A stretch of 64,000 nucleotides of DNA, from positions 1,550,001-1,614,000 of the forward strand of contig CP073041.1 in assembly GCA_025370055.1 (NCBI GenBank), read 5' to 3'. The stretch is from Woronichinia naegeliana WA131. GTDB lineage: Bacteria; Cyanobacteriota; Cyanobacteriia; Cyanobacteriales; Microcystaceae. Positions 56,025-64,000 of the stretch are shown in pieces; position 1 is the first letter of the stretch; every line of letters starts with the position of its first letter. The notes beneath the pieces are model-generated. The model saw only the letters and a list, made by a program, of their open reading frames with translations, made no database searches and was not told where the DNA came from. The position numbers and the translations under genes were made by a program.

Positions 56025-56040
56025 TTGCTTGATCATAAAA

Positions 56041-56853
56041 TCATATTTCATCAGGGTTAATTCCCAGCATTTTCAATCTTTCTGCTAACCGTTCTACTTT
56101 TCGTTCAGCTTCTTGTTTAGCGACTCTTTCTTGATTGGCAATTAAACGTTGCTGATTGGCAGCTAACCGTTCTTGATGAGCAATTAAACGTTCTTGATTC
56201 GCTATCATTTCTGCATTGATCGCTCTTTCATTAGCTGTCAGATAGCGATCGCCTGAAGCAGGATACCAATAAAGCCATTCCCGATACCAAGCAATATGCT
56301 CTCCCTTCTCGTAACCCAAGGCTAACTGGATTTCTGGCAACCAAACGCGGTTATTTTCCATTTCCAGCAGTTCATATTTTCCTGATATGAGCCGATAGAC
56401 TTCTAACCTTTGTCGCTGCTTAAAACGTCCTCTTCTGCCACTCAGGGGATTGTAAATCGCGTAATAAAGAATACCTAGTTTTTGATAATCTGCTAACTTA
56501 TCTTCATATTCACTGTTATATTTTTCGGAGACAACTTCTAAGGCTAAAATCGGCATAATATTCTGTTCTTCCCACAAGACATAACTCAATCTTCCCCTTT
56601 CGCCCGTATCATGCTTTACCCCAATAGACAAAAAACCATCAGGAACGATCGCCGGTTCTTCGGGGTTGTAATAAATTCCCATATCCACGCCAAAGTACCA
56701 ATCATCACGATTTGTCCAAAGTTCGGCGAGTAAGCTAAGTAATAGATTGGGAATGTCATTCTGTAGTTGATTATCCACGGGCGTTTCGTCGGAAGAGGGT
56801 AGGTCTTCGGCGGTGGGAAGAGTTTGATTTTTGTTATAGATTAGGTTAACCAT
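56041..56853 (-). CDS. Uma2-family (DUF820) PD-(D/E)XK protein
   Basis: A 270-residue Uma2 protein, a nuclease-fold family expanded in cyanobacteria. Visible features: IVPDGFLSIGV near 70 (catalytic Asp), PILALEVVSEKYNSEYEDKLADYQKLG near 100-125 (E.V.S and the helix of the active site), and YYAIYNP. After residue 200 comes a repeated NQERLIAHQERLAANQQRL helix, a coiled coil likely for oligomerisation. The role is unknown. The small gene at 56881 lies 27 bases upstream on the same strand. Confidence 0.87.
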   Translation of the reverse strand: MVNLIYNKNQTLPTAEDLPSSDETPVDNQLQNDIPNLLLSLLAELWTNRDDWYFGVDMGIYYNPEEPAIVPDGFLSIGVKHDTGERGRLSYVLWEEQNIMPILALEVVSEKYNSEYEDKLADYQKLGILYYAIYNPLSGRRGRFKQRQRLEVYRLISGKYELLEMENNRVWLPEIQLALGYEKGEHIAWYREWLYWYPASGDRYLTANERAINAEMIANQERLIAHQERLAANQQRLIANQERVAKQEAERKVERLAERLKMLGINPDEI

Positions 56854-56880
56854 CGCTCAAGCCAGGTAGGGGAATTGCAA

Positions 56881-57123
56881 TTATTCTAAATCAATTCCAT
56901 CCCAAAGCTGTGAAATAGGAATTGTATTACCTGTCATTGCCTCCTGCCATCCCTGACGAAAACTAGACTCAGCCGATGGTAATGTCACGCTTTCACGAAA
57001 CAAACGAACAATCTGCAACAAATTGGGTAAATATTCCTGGGGGGTTTGTTCAATTTCTTGAATGGTTTCCTCCAAAACTGTTTTCTTACGAGTACCATCA
57101 GTAACAAAATCTAAGTCGTTCAT
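56881..57123 (-). CDS. Small hypothetical protein beside Uma2
   Basis: An 80-residue acidic protein, MNDLDFVTDGTRKKTVLEETIQEIEQ at the start and PAESSF-like SFRQGWQEAMTGNTIPISQLWDGIDLE at the end. The terminal REGWQEAM..G.T.PISELWDGI pattern is common in small cyanobacterial antitoxin-like proteins. Located 27 bases ahead of the Uma2 gene. An antitoxin or regulatory role is conjecture from size and context. Confidence 0.6.
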   Translation of the reverse strand: MNDLDFVTDGTRKKTVLEETIQEIEQTPQEYLPNLLQIVRLFRESVTLPSAESSFRQGWQEAMTGNTIPISQLWDGIDLE

Positions 57124-57253
57124 TGCCAGTTCGTCTTACTTATTAAATTTGAGTGCGATTTACTACTAGAATACAATTCTTATTGACAAGGCGATCGCAT
57201 TTAAAGCATTAGCCAATTAAAAAGCTCATCAATACTGAACTGATAGAAAAATG

Positions 57254-57391
57254 GGCACTGGTTCAGCCTAGTTGTTAAATAGCCTGAAAGCCTTGTCCTA
57301 TAAGGATTTTAGTGATTTAGAGCAAAAATCGTTGTACCCCTTGCTGCGCAAGGGTTTAATGTAATTCCAACAATCAGACTGAACCATTGCC
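57254..57391. mobile_element. 138-bp MITE-like element
   Basis: Inverted ends GGCACTGGTTCAGCCT and the complement of GGCAATGGTTCAGTCT, extending over about 24 bases with mismatches. The inside holds CCTTGCTGCGCAAGG, a perfect palindromic hairpin. No target duplication is clear. The rest of 57124-57425 is otherwise empty. Confidence 0.6.
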
Positions 57392-57425
57392 GATTCATTT
57401 AATTTTAAGCAATCGATTGATTTAT

Positions 57426-57487
57426 CCCACATTCCGTACATAAAAAAAGAACAAAGAAAATAAAAAAAGTCATTATGACAAAAGATA
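57426..57487 (-). mobile_element. IS1634 end fragment (A3)
   Basis: 62 bases that match the 3' terminus of A1 and A2 (CCCACATTCCGTACATAA to CATTATGACAAAAGATA). The rest of the element is absent. It ends where the IS982-type element begins. Confidence 0.85.
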
Positions 57488-58660
57488 CGCCTTATGTGAG
57501 TTGTCCAAAGGGTTGAACAGGAGTCTGCTCAAAGGTGAGAACATTGATGCCAAAAAGCTGGCGCAACAATATACGTAGCGTATGACTTGCCATTTTAGCG
57601 GCAACATGGACACAGAGTCCCTCAACTTTCTTTCTGAGCAATCGCTCCAAGTTGCGTCCTGTATTTTGCACCTCATTGAAAACTCCCTCAATCCGTTCTC
57701 GAAAATGCTGGAGAAGCCGCTCAAAGACGGGAGGAGTTTGTTGATGTTGATTGACTCTCTTAGCTGTAGAGACTCGATTACCTGTAGTTCTCGATATCTC
57801 GGACTGCCAATCAGTACTAATAAATCCCTTGTCCGCCAAGATGTCGCAGCCTTAAATGAACTGCAATACGGATTCTGCTGCTTCCCGTTCGTCACTATGA
57901 GCAGGGACGAGAGAATAAACCAAAGGGACACCCTCAAGGCTGCTCACCACGACTAACTTGTAGCCAAAATACTTCATCTGGCGGCTAGCACAATAGCCAT
58001 AGGTGGCACTGCCTGTAAAATCGCTTTGACCTTTACTTCGCTTGTAACCAACGACGGGCACTGGCTTTGTATCGAGGAGCAGCGTTCGCTCGAAATGGAC
58101 ACCCATCTGCTTAACCCAAGAGCGTCTTAACTCCTCCATCAGTCCTTCTAATCGCCGAGCACGTCGATTGAACTGGCTCTGGTCTAAGAGCTTGGGAAAC
58201 AGGCTCAAGTAGTTTGCTCGTATAAATCCCAGAAATTGTCGTTCTCCGGGATAGGGGAAGTAATCCATTGCTAACAATAATGTCAACATCTCACTCTCAC
58301 TGAAACTAGGCTCGGGTCTAGGCAGGATGGGAATAAAGCGATATCCTTGTTCTTGATACCAGTCATCCACAAGGACATAAATGATGGTCAAGAGGGTTGG
58401 AGCATCTATCATATTCATGGCAGCAAAAATAAATTCAGAACGATTTTGCGTCGTTTCAGCGATTCACCAAATTGTCAAGAATTGTAAAGTCCTCTTGGTG
58501 TAAGGTTTTCAGAGCTATCAAGTTTTGAATTTGGAATTGCTGTATTCATGGGAGACCTCATGCTTTGGAGTATGATTACCTTTATCATGATATCTCCCCT
58601 TGATTTTGCAAACCTCTCTATCTCACATCAGCCGTAGGTTATCCTAACTCACATCAGACG
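57488..58660 (-). mobile_element. IS982-family element L
   Basis: Left end CGCCTTATGTGAGTT overlaps the transposase stop. The best right end is the complement of CGTCTGATGTGAGTT, finishing at 58660, four bases before the start of the next gene. Two mismatches and no clear target duplication make the right boundary uncertain. Confidence 0.55.
57492..58418 (-). pseudogene. IS982-family transposase with in-frame TAA
   Basis: A 308-codon frame interrupted by one TAA at 57852-57854 between SVLQFI and GCDILADKGFIS; both sides are in the same phase. Catalytic Asp in LLDTKPVPVVGY, Asp in LADKGFIS, Glu in ERIEGVFNEV, and the TAKRVNQ segment are IS982 hallmarks. A single base change would restore it. 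Confidence 0.85.
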
Positions 58661-58664
58661 TATT

Positions 58665-60056
58665 ATGCTTTCTCGACGTAATTTTCTGACAGGATTGGGA
58701 ACCACTGCGACCATAACTGCTCTTTCTTCCTGTGCGATTAAGAGCGATCGCAATCCCACTCAATTAACAGAAGCGGCCCTAGCCGTTAACCCCATTGTCG
58801 ATCCGAAAACCTTAGAAAAACCGAATTTAACCATTGGTTATGTTCCCGTCAATGATTGCGCTCCTTTTGCGGTTGCCTGGGAAAAAGGATTGTTTCGCAA
58901 ATATGGTTTAAATGTCAAACTGAGTCGAGAATCCAGTTGGGCTAACTCTCGTGATGGCATCATTTTTGGACGTTTAGATGCTTCACCTGTGGTATCAGGA
59001 GCCATTACTAATGCTCGCACTGGAGCCGAAGGAGCAAGAAAAGCACCACTTTGCGGAGCCATGACCATTCACCGTCACGGAAATGCCATGACAATGGATA
59101 GAGCGATGTGGGATTTTGGCTTACGTCCTTGGCAGGAATATAACGGTGATTTAGAGCATTTTGGCAAGGATTTACGGGCCTATTTTGATAAAATTCCTAT
59201 CGAAAATCGGGTTTGGGCAGTGGTACTTAGTTCCTCGATTTATGAATATTTTGTCCGCTATTTAACCTCAGCAATGGGACTTAATCCTATCGAAGAATTT
59301 CGCTTATTAATTATTCCGCCTCCCCAAATGGTGAATAACATGAGGATTGGTTCAACTCAAGCCTATATGGTCGCTGAACCTTGGAATACGAGGGCAATTA
59401 CCGGCAATGAGGGCGTGGGTTTTACCTTTGCCCAGGGACGAGAGATTTGGCGGGGTCATCCCGATCGCATTTTAGCGGTGATGGAATCTTTTATTACGGA
59501 AAATCCGAAAACCTATCGTTCTTTAGTTAAAGCTATGATTGAAGCTTGTCAATATTGTAGTAAACCGGAAAATCGCCCTGAAGTTGCTAAAATAATTGCT
59601 CAACGTTCCTTCACGGGGGTTAAACCTAAGTTAACTAAACCAGGCATTGTTGGTAATTATAATTATGGTGGCTTTGATGGTCAAAAACGCTTAGTAAATA
59701 GTATTGAAACAACGCTATTTTTTGATATGCCCGATGATATCGCCAAAGCGCCCGATGATCATTCGACCTTTCTTTGGCAATCAGAAAGTTTATGGTTAAT
59801 GACTCAGGCCGCTCGCTGGCACCAAATTCCTGAGATTCCTAAAAATGCAGAGGCGATCGCCCAAAAAGCTTGGAGGACAGATTTATACCGAGAAATTGCC
59901 ACAGAAATGGGAATTGCTTGCCCTAGCGAGGATCACTATATTGCCTCTGGGTCGTCATTTATTGATAACAAAACTTTTGACCCTAGTGATTTAGTCGGTT
60001 ATCTTAATAGTTTTGAAATTCGCGCCAATGCTCCCAAATCCTTTTATTTGTCTTGA
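58665..60056 (+). CDS. NrtA/CmpA-family substrate-binding lipoprotein
   Basis: A 463-residue periplasmic binding protein of the nitrate/bicarbonate (NrtA/CmpA) type. The N-terminus SRRNFLTGLGTTATITALSSCA combines a twin-arginine-like signal with a lipobox Cys at residue 23, so it is anchored to the membrane. The binding domain has LTIGYVPVNDCAPFAVAWEKGLFRKYGL, RESSWANSRDGIIFGRLDASP and the family's WPYR-like AEPWNTRAI. Nitrate versus bicarbonate or another anion cannot be decided. It lies 92 bases ahead of a matching ATPase, but no permease gene is present. Element L ends just upstream of its start and may have replaced the promoter. Confidence 0.85.
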   Translation: MLSRRNFLTGLGTTATITALSSCAIKSDRNPTQLTEAALAVNPIVDPKTLEKPNLTIGYVPVNDCAPFAVAWEKGLFRKYGLNVKLSRESSWANSRDGIIFGRLDASPVVSGAITNARTGAEGARKAPLCGAMTIHRHGNAMTMDRAMWDFGLRPWQEYNGDLEHFGKDLRAYFDKIPIENRVWAVVLSSSIYEYFVRYLTSAMGLNPIEEFRLLIIPPPQMVNNMRIGSTQAYMVAEPWNTRAITGNEGVGFTFAQGREIWRGHPDRILAVMESFITENPKTYRSLVKAMIEACQYCSKPENRPEVAKIIAQRSFTGVKPKLTKPGIVGNYNYGGFDGQKRLVNSIETTLFFDMPDDIAKAPDDHSTFLWQSESLWLMTQAARWHQIPEIPKNAEAIAQKAWRTDLYREIATEMGIACPSEDHYIASGSSFIDNKTFDPSDLVGYLNSFEIRANAPKSFYLS

Positions 60057-60148
60057 TTTTCTCCAAACAAAAGTCTCTATTAAAAGGGAGATTTAGAAAA
60101 ATAAAACGACAGATTAAAATTAAAATAGATTTTCATTCCTAAACAACT

Positions 60149-60979
60149 ATGACTCAACCTCAAACTTTACCTAACCCCAATCAAACAAATATTGCTAACG
60201 AATTTCTCGTCGTTGAAAACCTTGTTAAATCCTATCCCAAATCCGATGGCACTGATTTTACCGTTCTTCAAGATGTTAATCTAACCATCGGCCCCCAGGA
60301 ATATATTGCAGTTATTGGCCACTCTGGCTGTGGGAAATCGACTCTTTTAAAAATGATTGCTGGCTTAGAAAAACCAACCACAGGTTCTGTCTGTTTAGAA
60401 GGAAAATTAATTCGTAAACCAGGCTCGGAAAGAATGATGGTTTTCCAGCACTATTCTCTATTACCCTGGCTAACGGTACGGGAAAATATTCGCTTGGCTG
60501 TTGATGAAGTGCTCAGAAAGGCTAGTCGTAGCGAAAAAATTAGCATTGTTAATGAACATATTGCTATGGTTAATTTAACGGCTGCTGCTGATAAATATCC
60601 TGATGAAATTTCAGGTGGCATGAAACAACGGGTTGGCATTGCGAGAGCCTTAGCAACTCGTCCTAAAATGTTATTGATGGATGAACCTTTTGGAGCGTTA
60701 GATGCCCTCACGAAACGCAAACTACAACAGGAAGTCTTGAAGATTTGGGAAGAACATCGTCAAGCAGTGATGATGATTACCCATGATGTAGATGAGGCCA
60801 TTTATATGGCTGATCGCATTGTTTTAATGACCAATGGCCCCAATGCCACCATCGGTGAAATTTTAACCGTTCCCTTTGCCCATCCCCGCGATCGCCATGC
60901 CATGCGCGAAACAACGGAATATTATGATTTAAGGAATCATGCTCTAGATTTTCTAGAACGGTATTTTACCCATCATTAA
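60149..60979 (+). CDS. NrtD/CmpD-like ABC transporter ATPase
   Basis: A 276-residue nucleotide-binding subunit of the nitrate/sulfonate/taurine class. Walker A GHSGCGKSTLLKMIAGL near 57-73; Q-loop in MVFQHYSLLPWLTVREN; signature EISGGMKQRVGIARAL near 152-168; Walker B LLMDEPFGALDALT near 174-187; switch His in MMITHDVDEAIYMADR. There is no C-terminal NrtA-like domain, so it is NrtD-like rather than NrtC-like. Its permease must be elsewhere or lost. Confidence 0.92.
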   Translation: MTQPQTLPNPNQTNIANEFLVVENLVKSYPKSDGTDFTVLQDVNLTIGPQEYIAVIGHSGCGKSTLLKMIAGLEKPTTGSVCLEGKLIRKPGSERMMVFQHYSLLPWLTVRENIRLAVDEVLRKASRSEKISIVNEHIAMVNLTAAADKYPDEISGGMKQRVGIARALATRPKMLLMDEPFGALDALTKRKLQQEVLKIWEEHRQAVMMITHDVDEAIYMADRIVLMTNGPNATIGEILTVPFAHPRDRHAMRETTEYYDLRNHALDFLERYFTHH

Positions 60980-61008
60980 AAGGATAAAATTGGGTAAATT
61001 CTTCTAGA

Positions 61009-61704
61009 TTATGACTGTTGGGCAAGCCGATCTAAAATAGTATTCATGACATCATTAATGGTCATAAAATACTGATCAGATGCTAATAAATCGGCTGATG
61101 TTTGAATATATTTACCTTCGACTAATTCGTCCGAGCAATGTTTGAGCATCTGGGTCACACTGGCTGGCGTAGATTCGAGATGAAACTGTAAACCCAGAAC
61201 TTTATTGCCATAGAGAAAGGCTTGATTTTGACAGGCTTCACTATAGGCTAATCGGGTTGCTCCTGGCGGTAAATCGAAAGTATCCCCATGCCAATGGAAA
61301 ACAGTCAATTGCGGGGAGAATGCCTTAAAAAGCTCACTATTGATGGCCTCAGGGGTTAACTCAATGGGAAACCAACCAATCTCTTTGTCTTGTCCTGAAT
61401 AGACTGGCGATCCCAAAATATCGGCAATTAGCTGTGAGCCGAGACAAATACCAATCACCGTCTTGTCCTGGGCGATCGCCTGTTTAATAAACTGCTTTTC
61501 TTCAATCAACCAAGGATATTGGGATTCTTCGTAAATATTCATCGGGCCACCCATCACAATCAGCCAATCGAAATCTTCCAGAAGAGGCCAGGGATCATTC
61601 TGGTAAAGTCTCGTGACTGACAAAGTGTGTTGGTGTTGTCTCGCCCAGGCTTCAATGCTGCCCAGTCCTTCAAAGGGAACGTGCTGTAGATAATGAATTT
61701 TCAT
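61009..61704 (-). CDS. Class I glutamine amidotransferase-like protein
   Basis: A 231-residue stand-alone GATase-1 domain of the GMP-synthase-like type. The nucleophile Cys87 is in GICLGSQ, and the His175 and Glu177 of the triad are in LQFHLEST; the oxyanion segment MGGPMNIYEE is near 51-60. It would release ammonia from glutamine or act on a gamma-glutamyl substrate; the acceptor is unknown. It is convergent with the ATPase gene, 29 bases from its stop. Confidence 0.88.
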   Translation of the reverse strand: MKIHYLQHVPFEGLGSIEAWARQHQHTLSVTRLYQNDPWPLLEDFDWLIVMGGPMNIYEESQYPWLIEEKQFIKQAIAQDKTVIGICLGSQLIADILGSPVYSGQDKEIGWFPIELTPEAINSELFKAFSPQLTVFHWHGDTFDLPPGATRLAYSEACQNQAFLYGNKVLGLQFHLESTPASVTQMLKHCSDELVEGKYIQTSADLLASDQYFMTINDVMNTILDRLAQQS

Positions 61705-61807
61705 GACTCTCTTCTCCTAACGATCGCGTCCTATTCTAATCCAGAAACCCTTAAGATAATTGAAGGATATCATCTTACTCTGTCAAGCTTTTAAAAGCTG
61801 AACCCCT

Positions 61808-63271
61808 ATGTTTAATTGGTTTCGCCGTCAGATGGGGAATGTAGCCCCTGAAGTTCCCACACCAGTCGTCACCCCTGAAACGGCTCCTGAACAAGAATCA
61901 GAGTCTCCCCCAGAGGCAACAACGGCGACAACGGAGACTTCAGAACAGGAAGCCTATTTAACCTGGGCCAAGGAAGCTTATAAAAATATTCAACAGCGTA
62001 AAGCTGAAACCCTGGAAACCTCAGAAAACCAAGAGGTGATCGCCGCCGCCAGTCCAGAATCAGAAGTGGCTCCGGTCGAGGAAAGTGTTAGTGCTGAAAT
62101 CGAAGTAGTGCCAGTGGTTGAAACCTCTGCGCCCCTGGAGGTTGCCCCATCAGAAGCAGGGCCAGCTTGGCTAAAAAAATCTGATCGCTTAGAAGTTCTC
62201 AAAGAAACGGCGATCGAAACCCCGATCATTGATGCACCACTTCCCCAAGAGACAGGCGCAATTGATCTCGATGAAGATTTTCTCTGGTCAGCTAAGGTTT
62301 TAGCAGCTCAGGGACGATCGGCACAGGATGTTTCTGAAGCGGAAATCAACTGGCTCGGTCGTTTACGGCAAGGTCTAACGAAAACTCGGCGCAATCTGGT
62401 TAATCAACTCAAAGCCATTGTCGGTCAAGGGCCTCTCAATCAAGAGGCGGTACTGGAAATTGAGGCGTTACTCCTTCAGGCCGATGTGGGGGTAGAAGCG
62501 ACCGATCACATTATCGAAACGCTGCAAAATAAACTGAAAGAAGAAGCCTTACCACCAGAACAGGCCATCGATTATCTCAAGCAAATTCTACGGGAGATTC
62601 TAGATCGACCCCTTCAAGATTGCGAAGAAACGGCTTTTGTTCCTGAAAAAGATATTCTCAATATTTGGCTATTAACAGGGGTCAACGGGGCCGGAAAAAC
62701 GACCACCATTGGCAAATTAGCTCACATGGCTCAACAATCCGGTTATCGTTGCGTGATTGCCGCCGCCGATACTTTTCGGGCCGCCGCAGTAGAGCAGGTC
62801 AAGGTTTGGGGCGATCGCAGTGGCACGCTGGTCATTGCTAATCCGGGCCAAAATACCGATCCCGCCGCAGTGGTTTTTGATGGCATTAGCGCGGCCCAAT
62901 CTAAAAATATGGATTTATTACTGGTAGATACGGCGGGACGGTTACAGAATAAGAAAAATTTAATGGATGAATTAGCGAAAATTCGTCGCATTATTGATAA
63001 AAAAGCCCCTAATGCGAAAGTCGAATCCTTGCTAGTTTTGGATGCAACTCTTGGACAAAATGGGCTACGTCAGGCGGAGGTTTTTTCAGAAGCCGCTAAA
63101 CTCAGTGGTGTTGTTTTAACGAAATTAGATGGCACAGCGAAAGGGGGAGTGGCCCTAGCAGTAACAAAACAGTTAAATTTACCAATTCGGTTCATTGGTG
63201 CAGGGGAAGGAATTGAAGATTTGCGACCTTTTTCCAGTTATGAATTTGTGGAAGCATTATTAAATGGTTAG
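61808..63271 (+). CDS. ftsY: Signal recognition particle receptor FtsY
   Basis: A 487-residue SRP-receptor GTPase. The N-terminal A domain (about 10-165) is acidic and rich in Glu, Pro and Ala, as in cyanobacterial FtsY. The N domain follows at 175-265, then the G domain: G1 GVNGAGKTTTIGKLA near 292, DTFRAAAVEQ (G2), DTAGRLQNKKNLMDEL (G3), TKLDGTAKGG (G4) and the closing GAGEGIEDLRPF. It receives ribosome-SRP complexes at the cytoplasmic or thylakoid membrane. The first residues, MFNWFRR, are amphipathic and could bind lipid. Confidence 0.97.
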   Translation: MFNWFRRQMGNVAPEVPTPVVTPETAPEQESESPPEATTATTETSEQEAYLTWAKEAYKNIQQRKAETLETSENQEVIAAASPESEVAPVEESVSAEIEVVPVVETSAPLEVAPSEAGPAWLKKSDRLEVLKETAIETPIIDAPLPQETGAIDLDEDFLWSAKVLAAQGRSAQDVSEAEINWLGRLRQGLTKTRRNLVNQLKAIVGQGPLNQEAVLEIEALLLQADVGVEATDHIIETLQNKLKEEALPPEQAIDYLKQILREILDRPLQDCEETAFVPEKDILNIWLLTGVNGAGKTTTIGKLAHMAQQSGYRCVIAAADTFRAAAVEQVKVWGDRSGTLVIANPGQNTDPAAVVFDGISAAQSKNMDLLLVDTAGRLQNKKNLMDELAKIRRIIDKKAPNAKVESLLVLDATLGQNGLRQAEVFSEAAKLSGVVLTKLDGTAKGGVALAVTKQLNLPIRFIGAGEGIEDLRPFSSYEFVEALLNG

Positions 63272-63294
63272 ATAAATTTTCATGGGCAAGGCTC

Positions 63295-64000
63295 TTAAAA
63301 GGGCAAATCATCTTCATTCTCGTTTTCCTCAATGGGGGGACGACCTTGAATCAATGGTTTGGGAGAAATGCCTCCTGAATGGGTGGGTGAGAGAGTCGAG
63401 GGGGAAGGATTGGCATCAGTCTGTTTAGGCGGTATCGTTTTTTCTTCGTCCGGCGAGGAAAGGGTCACAATTTCTCCCTTAAAAACTTTGGCGAGGTCAG
63501 CCGCCGCTTTAGCAACATCTCCCTCAGAATTCTGGCTCGGTACTGAAATTGGCAGTTCCTTGGCGATCGCTGCATTGTTATTTTCGTTGGTAACGGGAGG
63601 GGACGGGGAGATGGGGGGACGGGGAGATGGGGAGATGGGGGGAGATGGGGGGATGGGAGGACGGGGAGACGGGGGGGGAGATGGGGCGATCGGGGGCGGG
63701 GAGGAAATGGAGGAGACGGGGGTAGAGTTTCCCGAAATGGAAAATTTGACGCGAATCCGACGGCCACAGATTTTTTCAAAAGCGGCTTCTAGCTCAGTTA
63801 CCTTGCCCTGGGCTAATTTAAGCAGTGGTTCGGTTTTTATGCCGATATGGGCGACATTGCCTTCCAGTGATAAAAGTGCGGCGTGGGAGCGGATAAGAGC
63901 TTGGGTAAGATTGGTTAATTCCTGAAGAACCCCTTCCCAAATTTCAGGAAGATTAACCACAATTTCTGTTTCCTGGCTCGGTGTTTCATCATTATTTTTG
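63295..64000 (-). CDS. dnaX: DNA polymerase III tau/gamma subunit, C-terminal part
   Basis: The 3' part of a cyanobacterial dnaX gene; the frame stays open to the right edge, so the ATPase domains and start are outside the window. Visible are a domain with LPEIWEGVLQELTNLTQALIRSHAALLS and KVTELEAAFEKICGRRIRVKFSI, then a Pro/Ser-rich linker (about 45 residues) built from repeats of PPSPRPPI-like units, and an acidic end NEDDLPF typical of this protein. The linker DNA is a run of GGGGAGAT-type repeats on the plus strand. The C-terminal part binds the polymerase and helicase in other bacteria. Confidence 0.85.
   Translation of the reverse strand, partial: KNNDETPSQETEIVVNLPEIWEGVLQELTNLTQALIRSHAALLSLEGNVAHIGIKTEPLLKLAQGKVTELEAAFEKICGRRIRVKFSISGNSTPVSSISSPPPIAPSPPPSPRPPIPPSPPISPSPRPPISPSPPVTNENNNAAIAKELPISVPSQNSEGDVAKAAADLAKVFKGEIVTLSSPDEEKTIPPKQTDANPSPSTLSPTHSGGISPKPLIQGRPPIEENENEDDLPF

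Noticed and set aside
58634-58650. Possible NtcA site ahead of the NrtA-like gene (GTA-N8-TAA).
   Set aside because: The last base breaks the GTA-N8-TAC consensus, no -10 follows at the usual distance, and the stretch may belong to element L.
63359-63925. Glycine-rich open frame opposite dnaX.
   Set aside because: It arises from the GGGGAGAT repeats of the dnaX linker; no start site or family match, and the minus-strand protein is clearly dnaX.

Overview
The window looks like a chromosomal segment from a unicellular or colonial cyanobacterium, Microcystis-like in character, though the genus cannot be fixed from this sequence alone. The grounds are frequent GCGATCGC (HIP1) octamers, a NrtA/CmpA-type binding protein, cyanobacterial FtsY and DnaX C-terminal types, PEP-CTERM-like surface proteins, and heavy loads of insertion sequences, toxin-antitoxin pairs and Rpn/DUF4351 nucleases.

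Layout. 1-700: end of an IS5-type element. 790-4785: a toxin/antitoxin and nuclease island in which three truncated copies of the start of a polysaccharide-export ATPase gene alternate with TA or nuclease cassettes. 4786-13627: a surface-glycan cluster with the intact KpsT/Wzt-type ATPase, an FkbM methyltransferase, a GT10 fucosyltransferase-like enzyme, GT2, GT4 and double-GT2 glycosyltransferases and a class I methyltransferase, interrupted by an Rpn nuclease. No Wzm-type permease is visible. 13628-18166: duplicated DUF4351 and DUF3782 nuclease genes, an MNT/HEPN pair and a glycosyltransferase relic.

18167-37877 is almost pure insertion sequence. One DUF4351 gene has been split into three pieces by (i) a 12.1-kb IS1634 composite transposon whose cargo is other IS elements, (ii) an IS5-type element itself carrying another IS, and (iii) an ISKra4-type element carrying a second copy that carries an IS1-like element. 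In many cases the terminal inverted repeats and target duplications can be read directly, so the order of insertion can be reconstructed. Elements are labelled A (IS1634), B (IS1-like), C and D (ISKra4-like), E, F and J (IS4), G (IS5, DUF772 type), H (unassigned), I (ISAs1), K (IS4/IS701-like) and L (IS982).

38022-41461: a cation/proton antiporter, a small exported protein, a PEP-CTERM-like surface protein and an antitoxin relic. 41465-46010: second G element, carrying I and J, followed by a 210-bp MITE with the same ends. 46457-52030: two small hypothetical genes, an FAD monooxygenase, a SelD-N-terminus-like oxidoreductase, and a pair made of a family-3 binding protein and a REC-GGDEF diguanylate cyclase. 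52053-58660: more IS elements (D5, K, L), a discoidin-like surface gene broken by a MITE, a Uma2 nuclease and a small partner. 58665-64000: a NrtA/CmpA-like binding protein with its ATPase but no permease, a class I glutamine amidotransferase, ftsY, and the 3' part of dnaX running off the right edge.

The most unusual signals are the serial wzt-5'/TA array at the left, the multi-level nested IS block, a disrupted D-element allele present in four copies, and the two G copies with opposite one-base changes in paired poly(A) tracts.
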